NCBI GenBank assembly: GCA_041394705.1
Contig: JAWKHS010000012.1
Coordinates: 62,001 to 126,000 of the forward strand
Origin: Vicinamibacterales bacterium
GTDB taxonomy: Bacteria > Acidobacteriota > Vicinamibacteria > Vicinamibacterales > UBA2999
Reading direction: 5' to 3'
Length of the DNA stretch: 64,000 nucleotides
In this document: positions 28,301 to 36,861 of the stretch, piece after piece
How positions within the stretch are numbered: the stretch's first letter is position 1
How the letters are laid out: each line of letters opens with the position of its first letter
The notes under the pieces: model-generated
The model's input: only the letters and a program-made list of their open reading frames with translations
Database searches by the model: none
What the model was told of the DNA's origin: nothing
Translations under genes and position numbers: made by a program

Positions 28301-28676
28301 CTTCGCCCGTCGGACGACCGGGCTGCAGCGCACGCCCTTCTACGACTACGGACGGCGCACGCCGCTCTGGGACACCCGCTACCCGCGCGGATGGTACACG
28401 CGCTACGGAGACGTCGCCGCGCTCGTGCGGCACGGGGACGACGCCGTCGCCGTCGTCGGCCCGGGTGAAGAGGTGGCCGTGGAGTTCGCGGCGCTCGACA
28501 CCCCGCCGGCCGCGGGATGGACGCGGCGCTACGTGCTCCGCGCGCGAGGCTGGTGCAAGGACATGGATCTCTACACCAAGGACGGTGACACCGTGGAGCC
28601 GATGCCGGGCACGCCAACCCCTGCCGCTCGCCGCCTGCAGGCCGAGTTCACCACGCGCTACGAGGGCGGGCGCTGA
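25368..28676 (+). CDS. TPR / FG-GAP / ASPIC-UnbV lipoprotein
   Basis: 1102 residues. A signal peptide ends in the lipobox LASSAC. Residues about 35-220 hold TPR helices. Then come at least six FG-GAP/VCBS calcium-type repeats, e.g. ADIDGDGTTDVFVAG, GDLDNDGRTDVVLV, DADHDGDLDIWL and ADVNGDGAFELLA, forming a propeller. An ASPIC/UnbV-like stretch (SNVSGVGTKVVVRTGARW) follows near residue 615. The last 400 residues start with SSCPVLFADDG and FVTDLLG, a module I associate with other acidobacterial TPR/ASPIC proteins but cannot name. Its stop overlaps the cytochrome start by one base (TGATG). Function unknown; surface exposure is likely. Confidence 0.82.
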   Translation: MGRPLGQRLALVRLLVTLALASSACGGAPPSPAPPDPALVGATNAGLGHLGQFDFPAAVDAFSALAATHPDSAETALNLAIALVNRQRPEDAADAERRLRAVIDAPGVGTRARYVLGLLLLYQGRDADALPLLEAVAAEAPRDGYAAYFAGQASLAGSPEAALAWFDTAQSADPLLRSAAYGAFQALQRLGRGEDAAARLAAFQALERDPRAHLAEFKYTRMGPLAEAVPIEAPLPPAAVPDGAPFLSAARLVSWPAAPPAGARSITAADIDGDGTTDVFVAGAGTPPAANLVVLHRGDRWEAAAGHPLASVPDVRAALWGDLDNDGRTDVVLVRGSGHTALWRQGDLGAWRDVTAASRATTRVDAVDGALVDADHDGDLDIWLTNAGGPNELLNNNGDGTFRPIAAEAGVAGDGRPSVGVAIVDLDGDRDHDIVVLKATPPHDVFLNDRVWQYHRAGGYEAFEAAAATALLAADLDADGRAELYTTSARGLERWSAAPGTAMASRRLAPPAASPDRTAPARLALADVNGDGAFELLASAGDTWRAYAVPTTGEASPVFEAEAPAAAWAVATTGDARGPSVVASTGGGVAEWAPGPGRGAYVTVAVTGRSQSSDQRRSNVSGVGTKVVVRTGARWTAFDTARLQSGPGQSLQPVAVGLGGASRADLVSLTWSDGVLQSEIGLEAGRRHVIEETQRQLSSCPVLFADDGTATRFVTDLLGVGGIGFFERPGVYADPWPREHVLLPEGALGTRGGRHRLVIGEPMEEVAYFDQFELAAYDLPPGWQMALDERKSILSAPPTGAPVFFREERLPARAVNDRGDDVTTALATADLVAAPPGAVDARFIGLTSRHAVELTFADAVERGPGRPVLVIDGWLEYPYAQTIFAAWQAQAAYEAPTLEARDRQGRWRVVAREFGYPAGMPRRMTLPLDGLPTGTVGLRISTTQEIYWDRIAVAYAAVAPQAVERVLPLVSATLAESGFARRTTGLQRTPFYDYGRRTPLWDTRYPRGWYTRYGDVAALVRHGDDAVAVVGPGEEVAVEFAALDTPPAAGWTRRYVLRARGWCKDMDLYTKDGDTVEPMPGTPTPAARRLQAEFTTRYEGGR

Positions 28677-31429
28677 TGGCGTCGCCGGAGCGGAGCGCGG
28701 TCGCCGGTCCCGTCGCCCAGACGCTCCTGCGCGTCCTGTACGGCGTGGTGGCCGCGCTGACGGCGACGGCCGTCTACCTCGGCGCGGTCTCGCTGCTGGG
28801 GTGGCTGCGCGGCGCCGCCCTGGAGGGCTATGTCTTCCAGTGGGCGCTCATCGCCCACCTGGCGGCCGGCGTGGTGGCGGGCGTGCCGTTCCTGGCGTTC
28901 GTCGCGGCGCACCTGGCGGCCGCGCGCACGCACCCCAATCGCCGGGCAGCGCGCGTGGGCTATCTCCTGGCCGGCCTGTCCGCGGTGGTGCTGGTCACGG
29001 GCATCGCGCTGCTCCGTGTCGCCGGCGTCGAGCTGCGCCAGCCGGCGCTGCGCGCGGCCGTCTACTGGCTCCACGTCCTCGTGCCGGTCGCCGTCGCGAT
29101 GGCCTTTCAGCAGCACCGCCGCCGCGGCCAGCGGGTGCACGCCCGCGCGGCCTGGACCTGGGCCCTGGCGACGGCGGCGGCCGTCCTCGTGACCGCTCTC
29201 GTGGACGTCGCCGTGAGCCGTGCCGGCGAGCCGCCCGGCGAACAGGCGTCCTTCCTGCCCTCCTTCGCGCAGACCGCCACCGGCCGGACGATCGCGGCCT
29301 CGTCGCTCATGCGCGACGACTACTGCGCCGAGTGCCACGCCGACGCGCATCGCGGCTGGCTGGCCAGCGCCCACCACTTCAGCTCGTTCAACAACCCCGT
29401 CTACGCGGCCAGCGTGAAGGAGACGCGCAAGGTGGTACTGGCTCGCGACGGCGGGGTGGACGCGAGCCGCTGGTGCGCGGGGTGCCACGATCCCGTCCCG
29501 CTGTTCTCGGGCGCCTTCTCCCGCCCGGACTTCGACACCGAGCACGACCCGACATCGCAGGCCGGCATCACGTGCACCGCCTGCCACGCCATCGACCGCG
29601 TGAACAGCACCCGCGGCAACGGCGACTACACGATCCGGGAGCCCCGGCACTACCCGTTCGCCTTCAGCAGCAGTCCCATGCTGCGGGCGCTCAGCAAGCG
29701 CCTGATCGAGGCCAGGCCGGCTTTCCACAAGGCCACCTTCCTGAAGCCCCTGCACCGCACGGCCGAGTTCTGCTCCACCTGCCACAAGGTCCACATCCCC
29801 GGAGCGCTCAACGACTACAAGGAGTTCCTGCGCGGGCAGAACCACTACGACAGCTTCCTGCTGAGCGGCGTCTCCGGGCACGGTGCGCGGAGCTTCTATT
29901 ACCCGCCGACGGCGCAGGCCCGGTGCGCCGGGTGCCACATGACGCCGGTCGCGTCGAACGACTTCGGCGCGCAGCCCTTCGACGGCAGCGGCACGCTGCA
30001 GATCCACGACCATCGCACCCTGGCCGCCAACACGGCACTGCCCTTCCTGCGCGGCGACTCGGCCACGCTCGAGGCGACCCAGGCCTTCCTCAAGGACGTG
30101 GCGACGGTGGACGTCTTCGGCCTGCGCGAGGGCGGCACGATCGATGGACCGCTCCTGGGTCCCCTCGACGGCGCCGCGCCGGCGCTCACGCCGGGACGCC
30201 GCTACCTGGCCGACGTGGTCGTGCGCACGCGGAAGGTGGGGCACCACTTCACGCAGGGCACGGGCGACTCCAACGAGGTCTGGGTCCGGCTGAGCGTCAA
30301 GGCGAACGGCGTGGAGATCGGCAGGAGCGGCGCACTCGAGCCCGACGGCGCCGTCGATCCGTGGGCGCACTTCATCAACATCTACATGCTCGACCGCCAG
30401 GCCAGGAAGGTGGACCGCCGCAACGTCCAGGACATCTACGTGCCCTTGTACGATCGGCAGATTCCGCCGGGCGCCGCCCAGGTCGTCCACTACGCGTTCG
30501 ACCTGCCGCCGGGGGCGGCCGGCCCGGTCACGATCGACGCCGCGCTCCTGTACCGGAAGTTCGACAAGACACTGATGACCTTCGTCAACGGGCCCGAGTA
30601 CCGGATCGACCTGCCCATCACGACGATCGCGACCGCCGTGGCGCGCCTGCCTGGGGCCGGAGCCGCGCCGGCGCAGCCCGTCTGGGAGCGCTGGAACGAC
30701 TACGGCATCGGGCTCCTGCTCGAAGGCAACGCCGGCAGCGACAAGGGCGAGCTCCGGCAGGCGGAAGAGGCGTTCCGCGAGGTCGAGCGGCTGGGACGCC
30801 CCGAGGGCCCACTCAACCTGGCGCGCGTGTACTACAAGGAGGGTCGCGTGGACGAGGCGGCCGACGCGCTGCGGCGGGCCACCGCCGCCGGCGCCGCGCC
30901 GTGGACCGTGGCGTGGCTGAACGGGCTGGTCAACAAGGAGAACGGACACCTCGACGACGCCATCGCCAACTTTTCGGCGGCGCTCGGCGCGACCTCGCCG
31001 GATCTGGCGGCGCGCGGCTTCGACTTCACCCTCGACTACGAGGTGCTGAACGAGCTGGGCCAGGCGCTCTTCGAGCGCGCGAAGCAGGAACGTGGGGCCG
31101 CCCGCGCCGCGTCCCGGAACGACTTCCTGCAGCGGGCGGCCGGGACGTTCGAACGCACGCTCGCGCTCGATGCGGAGAACGTCACCGCCCACCACGCGCT
31201 GTCGCTGCTCTACGCTGAGCTCGGCGACGTGTCGCGCGCGGCGACGCACCGGGAGGCGCACATGCGCTACACCGCCGACGAGCTGGCGCGAAGCCGCGTC
31301 ATCGCGGAGCACCGCGCCGGCCACCCGGCCGCCAACCACGCGGCGCAGGCCGTCGTGATCTACGATGTGCAGCGCCGCGGCCCCGCCAATGCCGCGCGTG
31401 CCTCGACTTCAGGGTCCCCATCGCCGTGA
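28676..31429 (+). CDS. Membrane multihaem c-type cytochrome with C-terminal TPR domain
   Basis: 917 residues. Four or five N-terminal membrane helices (about residues 15-185) resemble a quinone-interacting anchor. An extracytoplasmic cytochrome region (about 210-430) has five CXXCH haem sites: CAECH, CAGCH, CTACH, CSTCH and CAGCH, with free His residues that could be distal ligands, similar to cytochrome c554/NapC-NirT relatives. A beta-rich segment follows, then TPR helices from about 690 to 890. Cytochrome-TPR fusions of this kind occur in Planctomycetes and Acidobacteria; the electron acceptor is unknown. The start overlaps the previous stop by one base and the end overlaps the next start by four. 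Confidence 0.87.
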   Translation: MASPERSAVAGPVAQTLLRVLYGVVAALTATAVYLGAVSLLGWLRGAALEGYVFQWALIAHLAAGVVAGVPFLAFVAAHLAAARTHPNRRAARVGYLLAGLSAVVLVTGIALLRVAGVELRQPALRAAVYWLHVLVPVAVAMAFQQHRRRGQRVHARAAWTWALATAAAVLVTALVDVAVSRAGEPPGEQASFLPSFAQTATGRTIAASSLMRDDYCAECHADAHRGWLASAHHFSSFNNPVYAASVKETRKVVLARDGGVDASRWCAGCHDPVPLFSGAFSRPDFDTEHDPTSQAGITCTACHAIDRVNSTRGNGDYTIREPRHYPFAFSSSPMLRALSKRLIEARPAFHKATFLKPLHRTAEFCSTCHKVHIPGALNDYKEFLRGQNHYDSFLLSGVSGHGARSFYYPPTAQARCAGCHMTPVASNDFGAQPFDGSGTLQIHDHRTLAANTALPFLRGDSATLEATQAFLKDVATVDVFGLREGGTIDGPLLGPLDGAAPALTPGRRYLADVVVRTRKVGHHFTQGTGDSNEVWVRLSVKANGVEIGRSGALEPDGAVDPWAHFINIYMLDRQARKVDRRNVQDIYVPLYDRQIPPGAAQVVHYAFDLPPGAAGPVTIDAALLYRKFDKTLMTFVNGPEYRIDLPITTIATAVARLPGAGAAPAQPVWERWNDYGIGLLLEGNAGSDKGELRQAEEAFREVERLGRPEGPLNLARVYYKEGRVDEAADALRRATAAGAAPWTVAWLNGLVNKENGHLDDAIANFSAALGATSPDLAARGFDFTLDYEVLNELGQALFERAKQERGAARAASRNDFLQRAAGTFERTLALDAENVTAHHALSLLYAELGDVSRAATHREAHMRYTADELARSRVIAEHRAGHPAANHAAQAVVIYDVQRRGPANAARASTSGSPSP

Positions 31430-33189
31430 GCAGCCGCGTCGCCCGTGCGTCCCTCGTCGCCGTCGTCCTCCTCGCGGGGGGTCTCGCCGCCTGGTGGCTG
31501 ACGCGCCGGCCCGCGACGGCGCCGTCGTCCGGCCCGGCCGCCACGGCACGCGCGGACGCCCCGGCGCCTCCCGCCCGCTTCGCCGACATCACCGCCGAGG
31601 CCGGCCTCGGCGACTACCGCCGCGTCAGCGGAGCCACCGGCGAGAAGCTCCTCCCCGAGACGACCGGCGGCGGCGGCGCGTTGGTGGACGTGGACAACGA
31701 CGGCGATCTGGACCTGCTGGTGGTGAACGGCCGCGACTGGCCCTGGACCCGTCCCGCCGCGCCGCCCGCGCGGTCCACGGTCACGTTGTTCGTCAACGAC
31801 GGCCACGGACGCTTCACCGACGGCACGGCGGCCGCGGGCCTGGCCGTCCAGCGCTACGGCATGGGTATCGCCGCCGGCGACTACGACAACGATGGCTGGG
31901 CCGATCTCTATGTGACCGCCGTCGGCGGCAACGTGCTGCTGGAGAACGTCGGCGGCCGCTTCCACGACGTCACGGCGGAGGCCGGCGTCGCCGGCGGCCC
32001 GAACGACTGGAGCACCTGCGCCACGTGGTTCGACGCCGACGCCGACGGCGACCTCGATCTGTACGTGTGCAACTACGTCCGCTGGTCGCGCGACATCGAC
32101 AAGGCGCAGGACTTCAGCCTCGCCGGCATAGGCCGCGCCTACGGCCCGCCGCGCAACTTCGCCGGCGCGGCGCCCCTCTTCTACGTGAACCAGGGCGACG
32201 GCCACTTCGTGGAGCGGGCGGCGGCGGCCGGGCTGGTCGTCGTCGACCCGGTGACGAAGCAGCCCGCGGCCAAGGCGCTCGGCGTGGCGCCCACCTACCT
32301 GGACGCCGACGCCTGCGTGGACCTCGTGGTGGCCAACGACACGGTGCGCAATCACGCGTTCAGGTCGCACTGCAACGGCACGTTCGAGGAGGCCGGCGCC
32401 ACGCTGGGCCTGGCCTACGACCCGTATGGCAACGCCCGATCCGGCATGGGCATCGACGTGGGCGACGTCCGCGACGACGGCAGCCTCGCGGTGGCCATCG
32501 GGAACTTCGCCAACGAGATGGCGGCGTTCTTCGTCCGGCAGCCCTCGGGACAGTTCGTGGACGAGGCCATTGCCGCCGGCATCGGCGCGCCCAGCCGCGC
32601 GTGGCTCACCTTCGGCCTGCTCTTCTTCGACTACGACCTGGACGGCCGCCAGGACCTCCTGACCATCAACGGCCACGTCGAGGATCAGATCGCGGTCGTC
32701 CAGGCCAGCCAGCAGTACGCCCAGCCGGCCGCCCTCTACTGGAATGCCGGGCCGGACGCCCCGTCCACCTTCGTGCCCGTCCGCGAGACCGGCGCCCTCG
32801 CCACGCCCGTGGTCGGCCGAGGTGGCGCCTACGGCGACATCGACGGCGACGGCGATCTCGACCTCGTCGTCATCCCGGTGTCCGGTCCGATCCGCCTGCT
32901 CCGGAACGACACGCCGGCCGGGCGCTGGTTCCGGCTCCGTCTGGTGGGCACGGCGAGCAATCACGACGCGGTCGGGGCCCTCGTCGAGGTCGAGTCGGGC
33001 GGACGTACCGAGCGGCGCGTCGTCACGCCGACGCACGGCTATCTGTCGCAGTCGGATCCGGGCCTGACCTTCGGCCTCGCCGACGGCGAGACGCCGGGCA
33101 CGATCCGCATCCGCTGGCCGAGTGGAGCCACGCAGACGCTGTCGGGCCTCGCGCTCGACCGCACCACGACGATCACCGAAGCCCAGTAG
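31426..33189 (+). CDS. CRTAC1-family FG-GAP/ASPIC-UnbV protein
   Basis: 587 residues. An N-terminal signal or anchor (SLVAVVLLAGGLAAWWLTRR) leads to a VCBS/FG-GAP propeller with Asp-rich loops such as DVDNDGDLDLLVVNG, GDYDNDGWADLYVT, DADADGDLDLYVCN and GDIDGDGDLDLVVI. The C-terminus is a complete ASPIC/UnbV domain (SNHDAVGALVEVESGGR, then THGYLSQSD, FGLADGE and IRWPSG). Propellers of this type bind calcium and often mediate surface interactions. GTG 31426 overlaps the cytochrome stop (GTGA), so it is the third coupled gene of the operon. Confidence 0.9.
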   Translation: MSSRVARASLVAVVLLAGGLAAWWLTRRPATAPSSGPAATARADAPAPPARFADITAEAGLGDYRRVSGATGEKLLPETTGGGGALVDVDNDGDLDLLVVNGRDWPWTRPAAPPARSTVTLFVNDGHGRFTDGTAAAGLAVQRYGMGIAAGDYDNDGWADLYVTAVGGNVLLENVGGRFHDVTAEAGVAGGPNDWSTCATWFDADADGDLDLYVCNYVRWSRDIDKAQDFSLAGIGRAYGPPRNFAGAAPLFYVNQGDGHFVERAAAAGLVVVDPVTKQPAAKALGVAPTYLDADACVDLVVANDTVRNHAFRSHCNGTFEEAGATLGLAYDPYGNARSGMGIDVGDVRDDGSLAVAIGNFANEMAAFFVRQPSGQFVDEAIAAGIGAPSRAWLTFGLLFFDYDLDGRQDLLTINGHVEDQIAVVQASQQYAQPAALYWNAGPDAPSTFVPVRETGALATPVVGRGGAYGDIDGDGDLDLVVIPVSGPIRLLRNDTPAGRWFRLRLVGTASNHDAVGALVEVESGGRTERRVVTPTHGYLSQSDPGLTFGLADGETPGTIRIRWPSGATQTLSGLALDRTTTITEAQ

Positions 33190-33243
33190 CCGGCGGCCCT
33201 TGGAGCCGGCCGCGCCGGCGGCCCGTTCGACCTTCGCCCGGCG

Positions 33244-34944
33244 TCAGGGCCGGCTGGCGACCGGCGTGCCCGCCCCTTCGGTCAACGTGACGACGGCGTC
33301 CACGCCGAACGGCCCGAAGCGCTCGACGGCGCCGCCCGGCCAGCGCACGTCCACCCGGTCGATGCCGGTCGCGTCGCCCACGCCGACGTGCACGCGCGGA
33401 TCGTTGGCGGCGAGGTAGCTGTACGCGGTCCGCACGTCGCGCCGCCAGTGGCGGTCGCCGGCCGTCACCGTGACCACGGCGCCGATGGCGTCGGTGTGGC
33501 GCGCGGTCCGTACCGAGAAGGCCGTCCAGTGTCCGCGCGACGGGACGACGTTCCGGAGCAGGTAGGGCGACCCGTCCCGGTTGGCCACGACGATGTCGAC
33601 GCCGCCGTCCCCGTCCAGGTCGCCGAAGGCGGCCGCGCGGCTCGAGGCCACGAGCGCCGCGGCCGTCCCGCCGCGCGGGGTCACCTCCTCGAAGCGGGCG
33701 CCGTCCACGCCGCGCAGGAGCAGGTTCGGCTCGGCGTACGGGTCGTCTGAGAAGGTCTCGGCCTGGAGGCCGACGCGGCCGTTGGCCTCGTACAGGTCCA
33801 GGCGGCCGTCGTTGTCGAAGTCCTGGAGCCCGACGCCGAAGCGGGTGAAGCGCCGGCTGACCACGCGCAAGCCGACCATGTTCGTGGCGTCCACGAAGAA
33901 GCGGCCGTCGTTCCGGTAGAACGAGTCGGACTCGGCGTCGAGGTTCATCACGAGCAGGTCGTTGTCGCCGTCGCCATCCACGTCGGCGGCGTGCACGCCC
34001 ATGCCGGCCTTCGGTGATCCGTCCTGGTCGATGGCCACGCCGAGCGCGAGGGCCGACTCCACGAACCGGCCACCGCCCTGGTTGATCCACAGATGGTTGG
34101 GCGTGGCGTCGTTGGCGACGAAGACGTCCGGCCGTCCGTCCATGTTGACGTCGTCCACGAGCACGCCGAGCCCGTTGCCGCGCGCCGCCAGCAGACCGCC
34201 GGCCTCCGAGGCATCCGAGAACGTGCCGTCGCCGCGGTTGAGGAACAGCAGATCCGTCGAGGGCGCCTCGTAGTTCCTGGGCGCGCAGTAGTCCACCTTG
34301 CCGGCGAGACTGAAGCACTGGCGCTCGCGTCCCGGCTCCCAGGCCACGTAGCGCGTGACGAAGAGATCGAGATCGCCGTCGCCGTCCAGGTCCGCGAAGG
34401 CCGCGCTCGTGCTCCATCCGCCGCCGGCCACGCCGGCCCGCGCGGTGACGTCGGTGAAGCGGCCGCGCCCGTCGTTCTGCAGCAGCACGTTGCCGCCGAG
34501 GTTCGTGACGTAGACATCGACGTCCCCATCGGCGTCGTAGTCGCCGGTGGCGACGCCCATGCCGTACCCGGGCACGTCCACGCCGCTGCCGGTCGTGGCG
34601 TCCTCGAACCGGCCGTGGCCGTCGTTGCGGAACAGGCGATGCCGGGAGCCGGTGTCCGGCGCGCCCAACTCCCCGCTCTGCACGAGGAGCACGTCGAGAT
34701 CGCCGTCGCCGTCCATGTCGAAGACCGCCGCGCCGCCGCCCATGATCTCCGGGAGGCGATAGGTGCCGTCGCGATGGCCGGACCGGTGCGTGAAGGCGAG
34801 GCCGGAGGACGCCGCGACGTCCTGGAACCACGGTGCGGTCGCGCCCGGCGCCTGGCCGCCTGCCGGCGGGCCGGCAGGCGATCCGCACGCGGCCATCGTT
34901 GCCGCCGCGAGCCACGCCAGCGCCGCGTGACGTGCCCCCGTCAC
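33244..34944 (-). CDS. CRTAC1-family FG-GAP/ASPIC-UnbV lipoprotein
   Basis: 566 residues. From GTG 34944 a signal peptide with lipobox (AATMAAC) is read. The propeller carries many Asp-rich loops, e.g. FDMDGDGDLDVLLV, GDYDADGDVDVYVTN, ADLDGDGDLDLFV, DDVNMDGRPDVFVAN and GDLDGDGGVDIVVAN. An ASPIC/UnbV domain closes it (HTDAIGAVVTVTAGDRHW, YLAANDP and VRWPGG). It is a paralogue of the protein encoded at 31426-33189, and the two genes converge with 54 bases between stops. The start overlaps the upstream TPR gene's stop by four bases (GTGA). Confidence 0.9.
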   Translation of the reverse strand: MTGARHAALAWLAAATMAACGSPAGPPAGGQAPGATAPWFQDVAASSGLAFTHRSGHRDGTYRLPEIMGGGAAVFDMDGDGDLDVLLVQSGELGAPDTGSRHRLFRNDGHGRFEDATTGSGVDVPGYGMGVATGDYDADGDVDVYVTNLGGNVLLQNDGRGRFTDVTARAGVAGGGWSTSAAFADLDGDGDLDLFVTRYVAWEPGRERQCFSLAGKVDYCAPRNYEAPSTDLLFLNRGDGTFSDASEAGGLLAARGNGLGVLVDDVNMDGRPDVFVANDATPNHLWINQGGGRFVESALALGVAIDQDGSPKAGMGVHAADVDGDGDNDLLVMNLDAESDSFYRNDGRFFVDATNMVGLRVVSRRFTRFGVGLQDFDNDGRLDLYEANGRVGLQAETFSDDPYAEPNLLLRGVDGARFEEVTPRGGTAAALVASSRAAAFGDLDGDGGVDIVVANRDGSPYLLRNVVPSRGHWTAFSVRTARHTDAIGAVVTVTAGDRHWRRDVRTAYSYLAANDPRVHVGVGDATGIDRVDVRWPGGAVERFGPFGVDAVVTLTEGAGTPVASRP

Positions 34945-36335
34945 GAATGCCCCCGCGCGGCGAGCCGACGCTCGACCTCGGCGAGGCCGCCGTGCCCCGG
35001 CGCGACCTGCCTGGCCCGCTCGGCCCAGCGGGCGGCGTCGTCGAACGCGCCGGCGGCGAGCGCGGCCGTCGCGCCCCCCACGAGCGCGTCGCCCAGGAGC
35101 GGGTCGCGCGCCAGGGCCTCGCGATAGGCCGTGAGCGCCGCCGCGGCGCGTCCCCGCTCCAGACGGATGCTGCCCACCCAGGCCCACGCCTTGGCGTCCG
35201 TCGGATTCGAGGCCGCCACCTCGGCGAGCCAGCGTTCGGCCGCGTCCAGCCGTCCGCGCCGCCACGCAATCACGCCCCTGAGGCGGGTGGCATCGAGATC
35301 GCCGGGCCGCAGGGCGAGGGCCCGCTCCACGGTCCGATCGGCGTCGTCGAACGCCTTGTCGGCGAGGTACGTCGTGGCGAGGTTCATGGTGGCGTCGAAA
35401 TCGTCGGGATCCGAAGCCAGCACGCCCTGCAGCAGGGGCAGCGCCTTGTCCGGCCGGCCGGCGGACGCGTAGATGCCGCCCAGGTAGGTCCGCAGGTCCT
35501 CGTCCTCCGGGCGCTCGGTCCGGAGGCGCTCCAAGAGGTCGATGGCCTCGGGATAGCGGCCCGCGCGTCCGAGCGCGGTCGCGTCCTTCAGCATCGACGC
35601 GAACCCGCGGCGGAAGGTGCCGACCTCGTCGGCCCAGGCATCGGCCCACTCCGGCTCCCCGGACCGCCCGGCGGCCACGGCCTCGTCCGCCTCGCGCGCC
35701 CGGCCGAGGCCGCGGTACGCCCGGGCCAGGATCTGGTAGGCGTAGCGATCCAGCGGCGCGCCAGCGATGAGGGACTCGAGTGTGCGGGCCGCCTCGTCGT
35801 ACTGGCCGCGGGCGAGCTGCACGCGGGCCAGACCCGTGGCGGCGGCCGAGTCTCCGGGCGCCAGGTTCGCGGCCACGCGGAACGCCGCGCCGGCCCCGTC
35901 CAGATCGCCCCGATCGAGCAGCACCAGCCCCCGGCGCCAGCGCACGGGCACGTAATCCGGCGACAGCTCGATGGCCTTGTCGTAAGCGGCCAGGGCGCCA
36001 TCGGCGTCGCCACCCATCTCGCGCAGCCGCCCGAGGTGATACCACCAGCGGCCGTGGGTCGCCGGCAGGGAGGCCGCGATCTCGTAGACCTCGCGCGCCC
36101 GCGGCGTCAGGCCGTTCGCCTCGAGCGCCATGCCCAGGACGCCCCACCGGTTCGCGTCGCCGGGCGCCTCGCGGACCGCCGTGAGCTGTTCGGCCAGGAG
36201 CGAGGACAGGTCCGCGTCCAGTTCGCCGAACGACGCCAGCTCGGGCACCGCCGGACCACGTGCGCACGCGACGCCGGCGACGAGGAGAGCCGCCGTCAGC
36301 ACGGCGAGCGGCGATCGGAGGGACGAACCAGGCAC
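34941..36335 (-). CDS. TPR-repeat lipoprotein
   Basis: 464 residues read from GTG 36335, giving a lipoprotein signal (LAVLTAALLVAGVAC). The rest is a run of about 11 TPR units (e.g. ANRWGVLGMALEANGLTPRAREVYEIA and DAKAWAWVGSIRLERGRAAAALTAYREAL), with no other domain. TPR lipoproteins act as scaffolds, so binding of the coupled CRTAC1 protein is the likely role. The pair mirrors the TPR plus CRTAC1 content of the operon on the opposite strand. A longer reading to 36668 has no signal and is rejected. Confidence 0.82.
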   Translation of the reverse strand: MPGSSLRSPLAVLTAALLVAGVACARGPAVPELASFGELDADLSSLLAEQLTAVREAPGDANRWGVLGMALEANGLTPRAREVYEIAASLPATHGRWWYHLGRLREMGGDADGALAAYDKAIELSPDYVPVRWRRGLVLLDRGDLDGAGAAFRVAANLAPGDSAAATGLARVQLARGQYDEAARTLESLIAGAPLDRYAYQILARAYRGLGRAREADEAVAAGRSGEPEWADAWADEVGTFRRGFASMLKDATALGRAGRYPEAIDLLERLRTERPEDEDLRTYLGGIYASAGRPDKALPLLQGVLASDPDDFDATMNLATTYLADKAFDDADRTVERALALRPGDLDATRLRGVIAWRRGRLDAAERWLAEVAASNPTDAKAWAWVGSIRLERGRAAAALTAYREALARDPLLGDALVGGATAALAAGAFDDAARWAERARQVAPGHGGLAEVERRLAARGHS

Positions 36336-36502
36336 GGGAGCGTTCAGGCTACACCATGACGTGGAAGGACCTGGGCACCGGCGCCCGTGCGCGCGCACGC
36401 CGGTCGCCTCGGCCGCGCGCGGGCACCCGCCGGGTCCCGTCGCCGCACGCACCCAGGGCCGACGCCCGATCCGTGGCCCGCACGTCGACGGCGATCCTGC
36501 GC

Positions 36503-36534
36503 TTGACTTACTGTTTGTAAGATCGATAATACAA
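36503..36534 (+). promoter_or_regulatory. PadR promoter with embedded inverted repeats
   Basis: TTGACT (36503-36508), an 18-base spacer and TAATAC (36527-36532). Two inverted repeats lie in it: CTTAC-N5-GTAAG (36507-36521) in the spacer and TTGTA-N10-TACAA (36515-36534) covering the -10. TGTA/TACA half-sites are typical of PadR operators, so autorepression is likely. The start codon is eight bases past the -10. Confidence 0.65.
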
Positions 36535-36540
36535 GGCGAA

Positions 36541-36858
36541 ATGAGTGCCTTTCCGCTCCCGCGACTCTCCGCGACGGAGCGCCTGATCCTGGAGTTGCTG
36601 GCGGAACATGGCGAGCTCTTCGGTCTGGCGCTCGTCGAGACGTCGGCGGGCCGGCTCAAGCGCGGCACGGTCTACGTCACGCTCGGCCGCATGGAGGAGA
36701 AGGGCTACCTCGACTCGCGTCAGGAACCCCGGCTCCCCGGTGCCACGGGACTGCCCCGCCGGCTCTACACGCCGACGGGACACGGTCGCCGCGTCCTCGC
36801 CGCCTGGAGGGCTGCGGAACAGATGCTTGCGGCCCATCCACATCCGAACGAGGCCTGA
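36541..36858 (+). CDS. PadR-family transcriptional regulator
   Basis: 105 residues, a small winged-helix protein: LSATERLILELLAEHGELFGLALVE, then GRLKRGTVYVTLGRMEEKGYLDS and PRRLYTPTGHGRRVL, which is the PadR wing. It lacks the C-terminal dimerisation extension, as in PadR subfamily-2. A short AAGGCGA precedes ATG 36541. It is followed after three bases by a membrane protein gene, the usual arrangement in which PadR controls expression of its membrane neighbour. Confidence 0.88.
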   Translation: MSAFPLPRLSATERLILELLAEHGELFGLALVETSAGRLKRGTVYVTLGRMEEKGYLDSRQEPRLPGATGLPRRLYTPTGHGRRVLAAWRAAEQMLAAHPHPNEA

Positions 36859-36861
36859 TCG

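Noticed and set aside
33244..36267. A 1007-codon reading fusing the CRTAC1 gene with upstream sequence
   Set aside because: Upstream part is the off-frame shadow of the TPR gene; a GTGA overlap and lipobox mark the true start at 34944.
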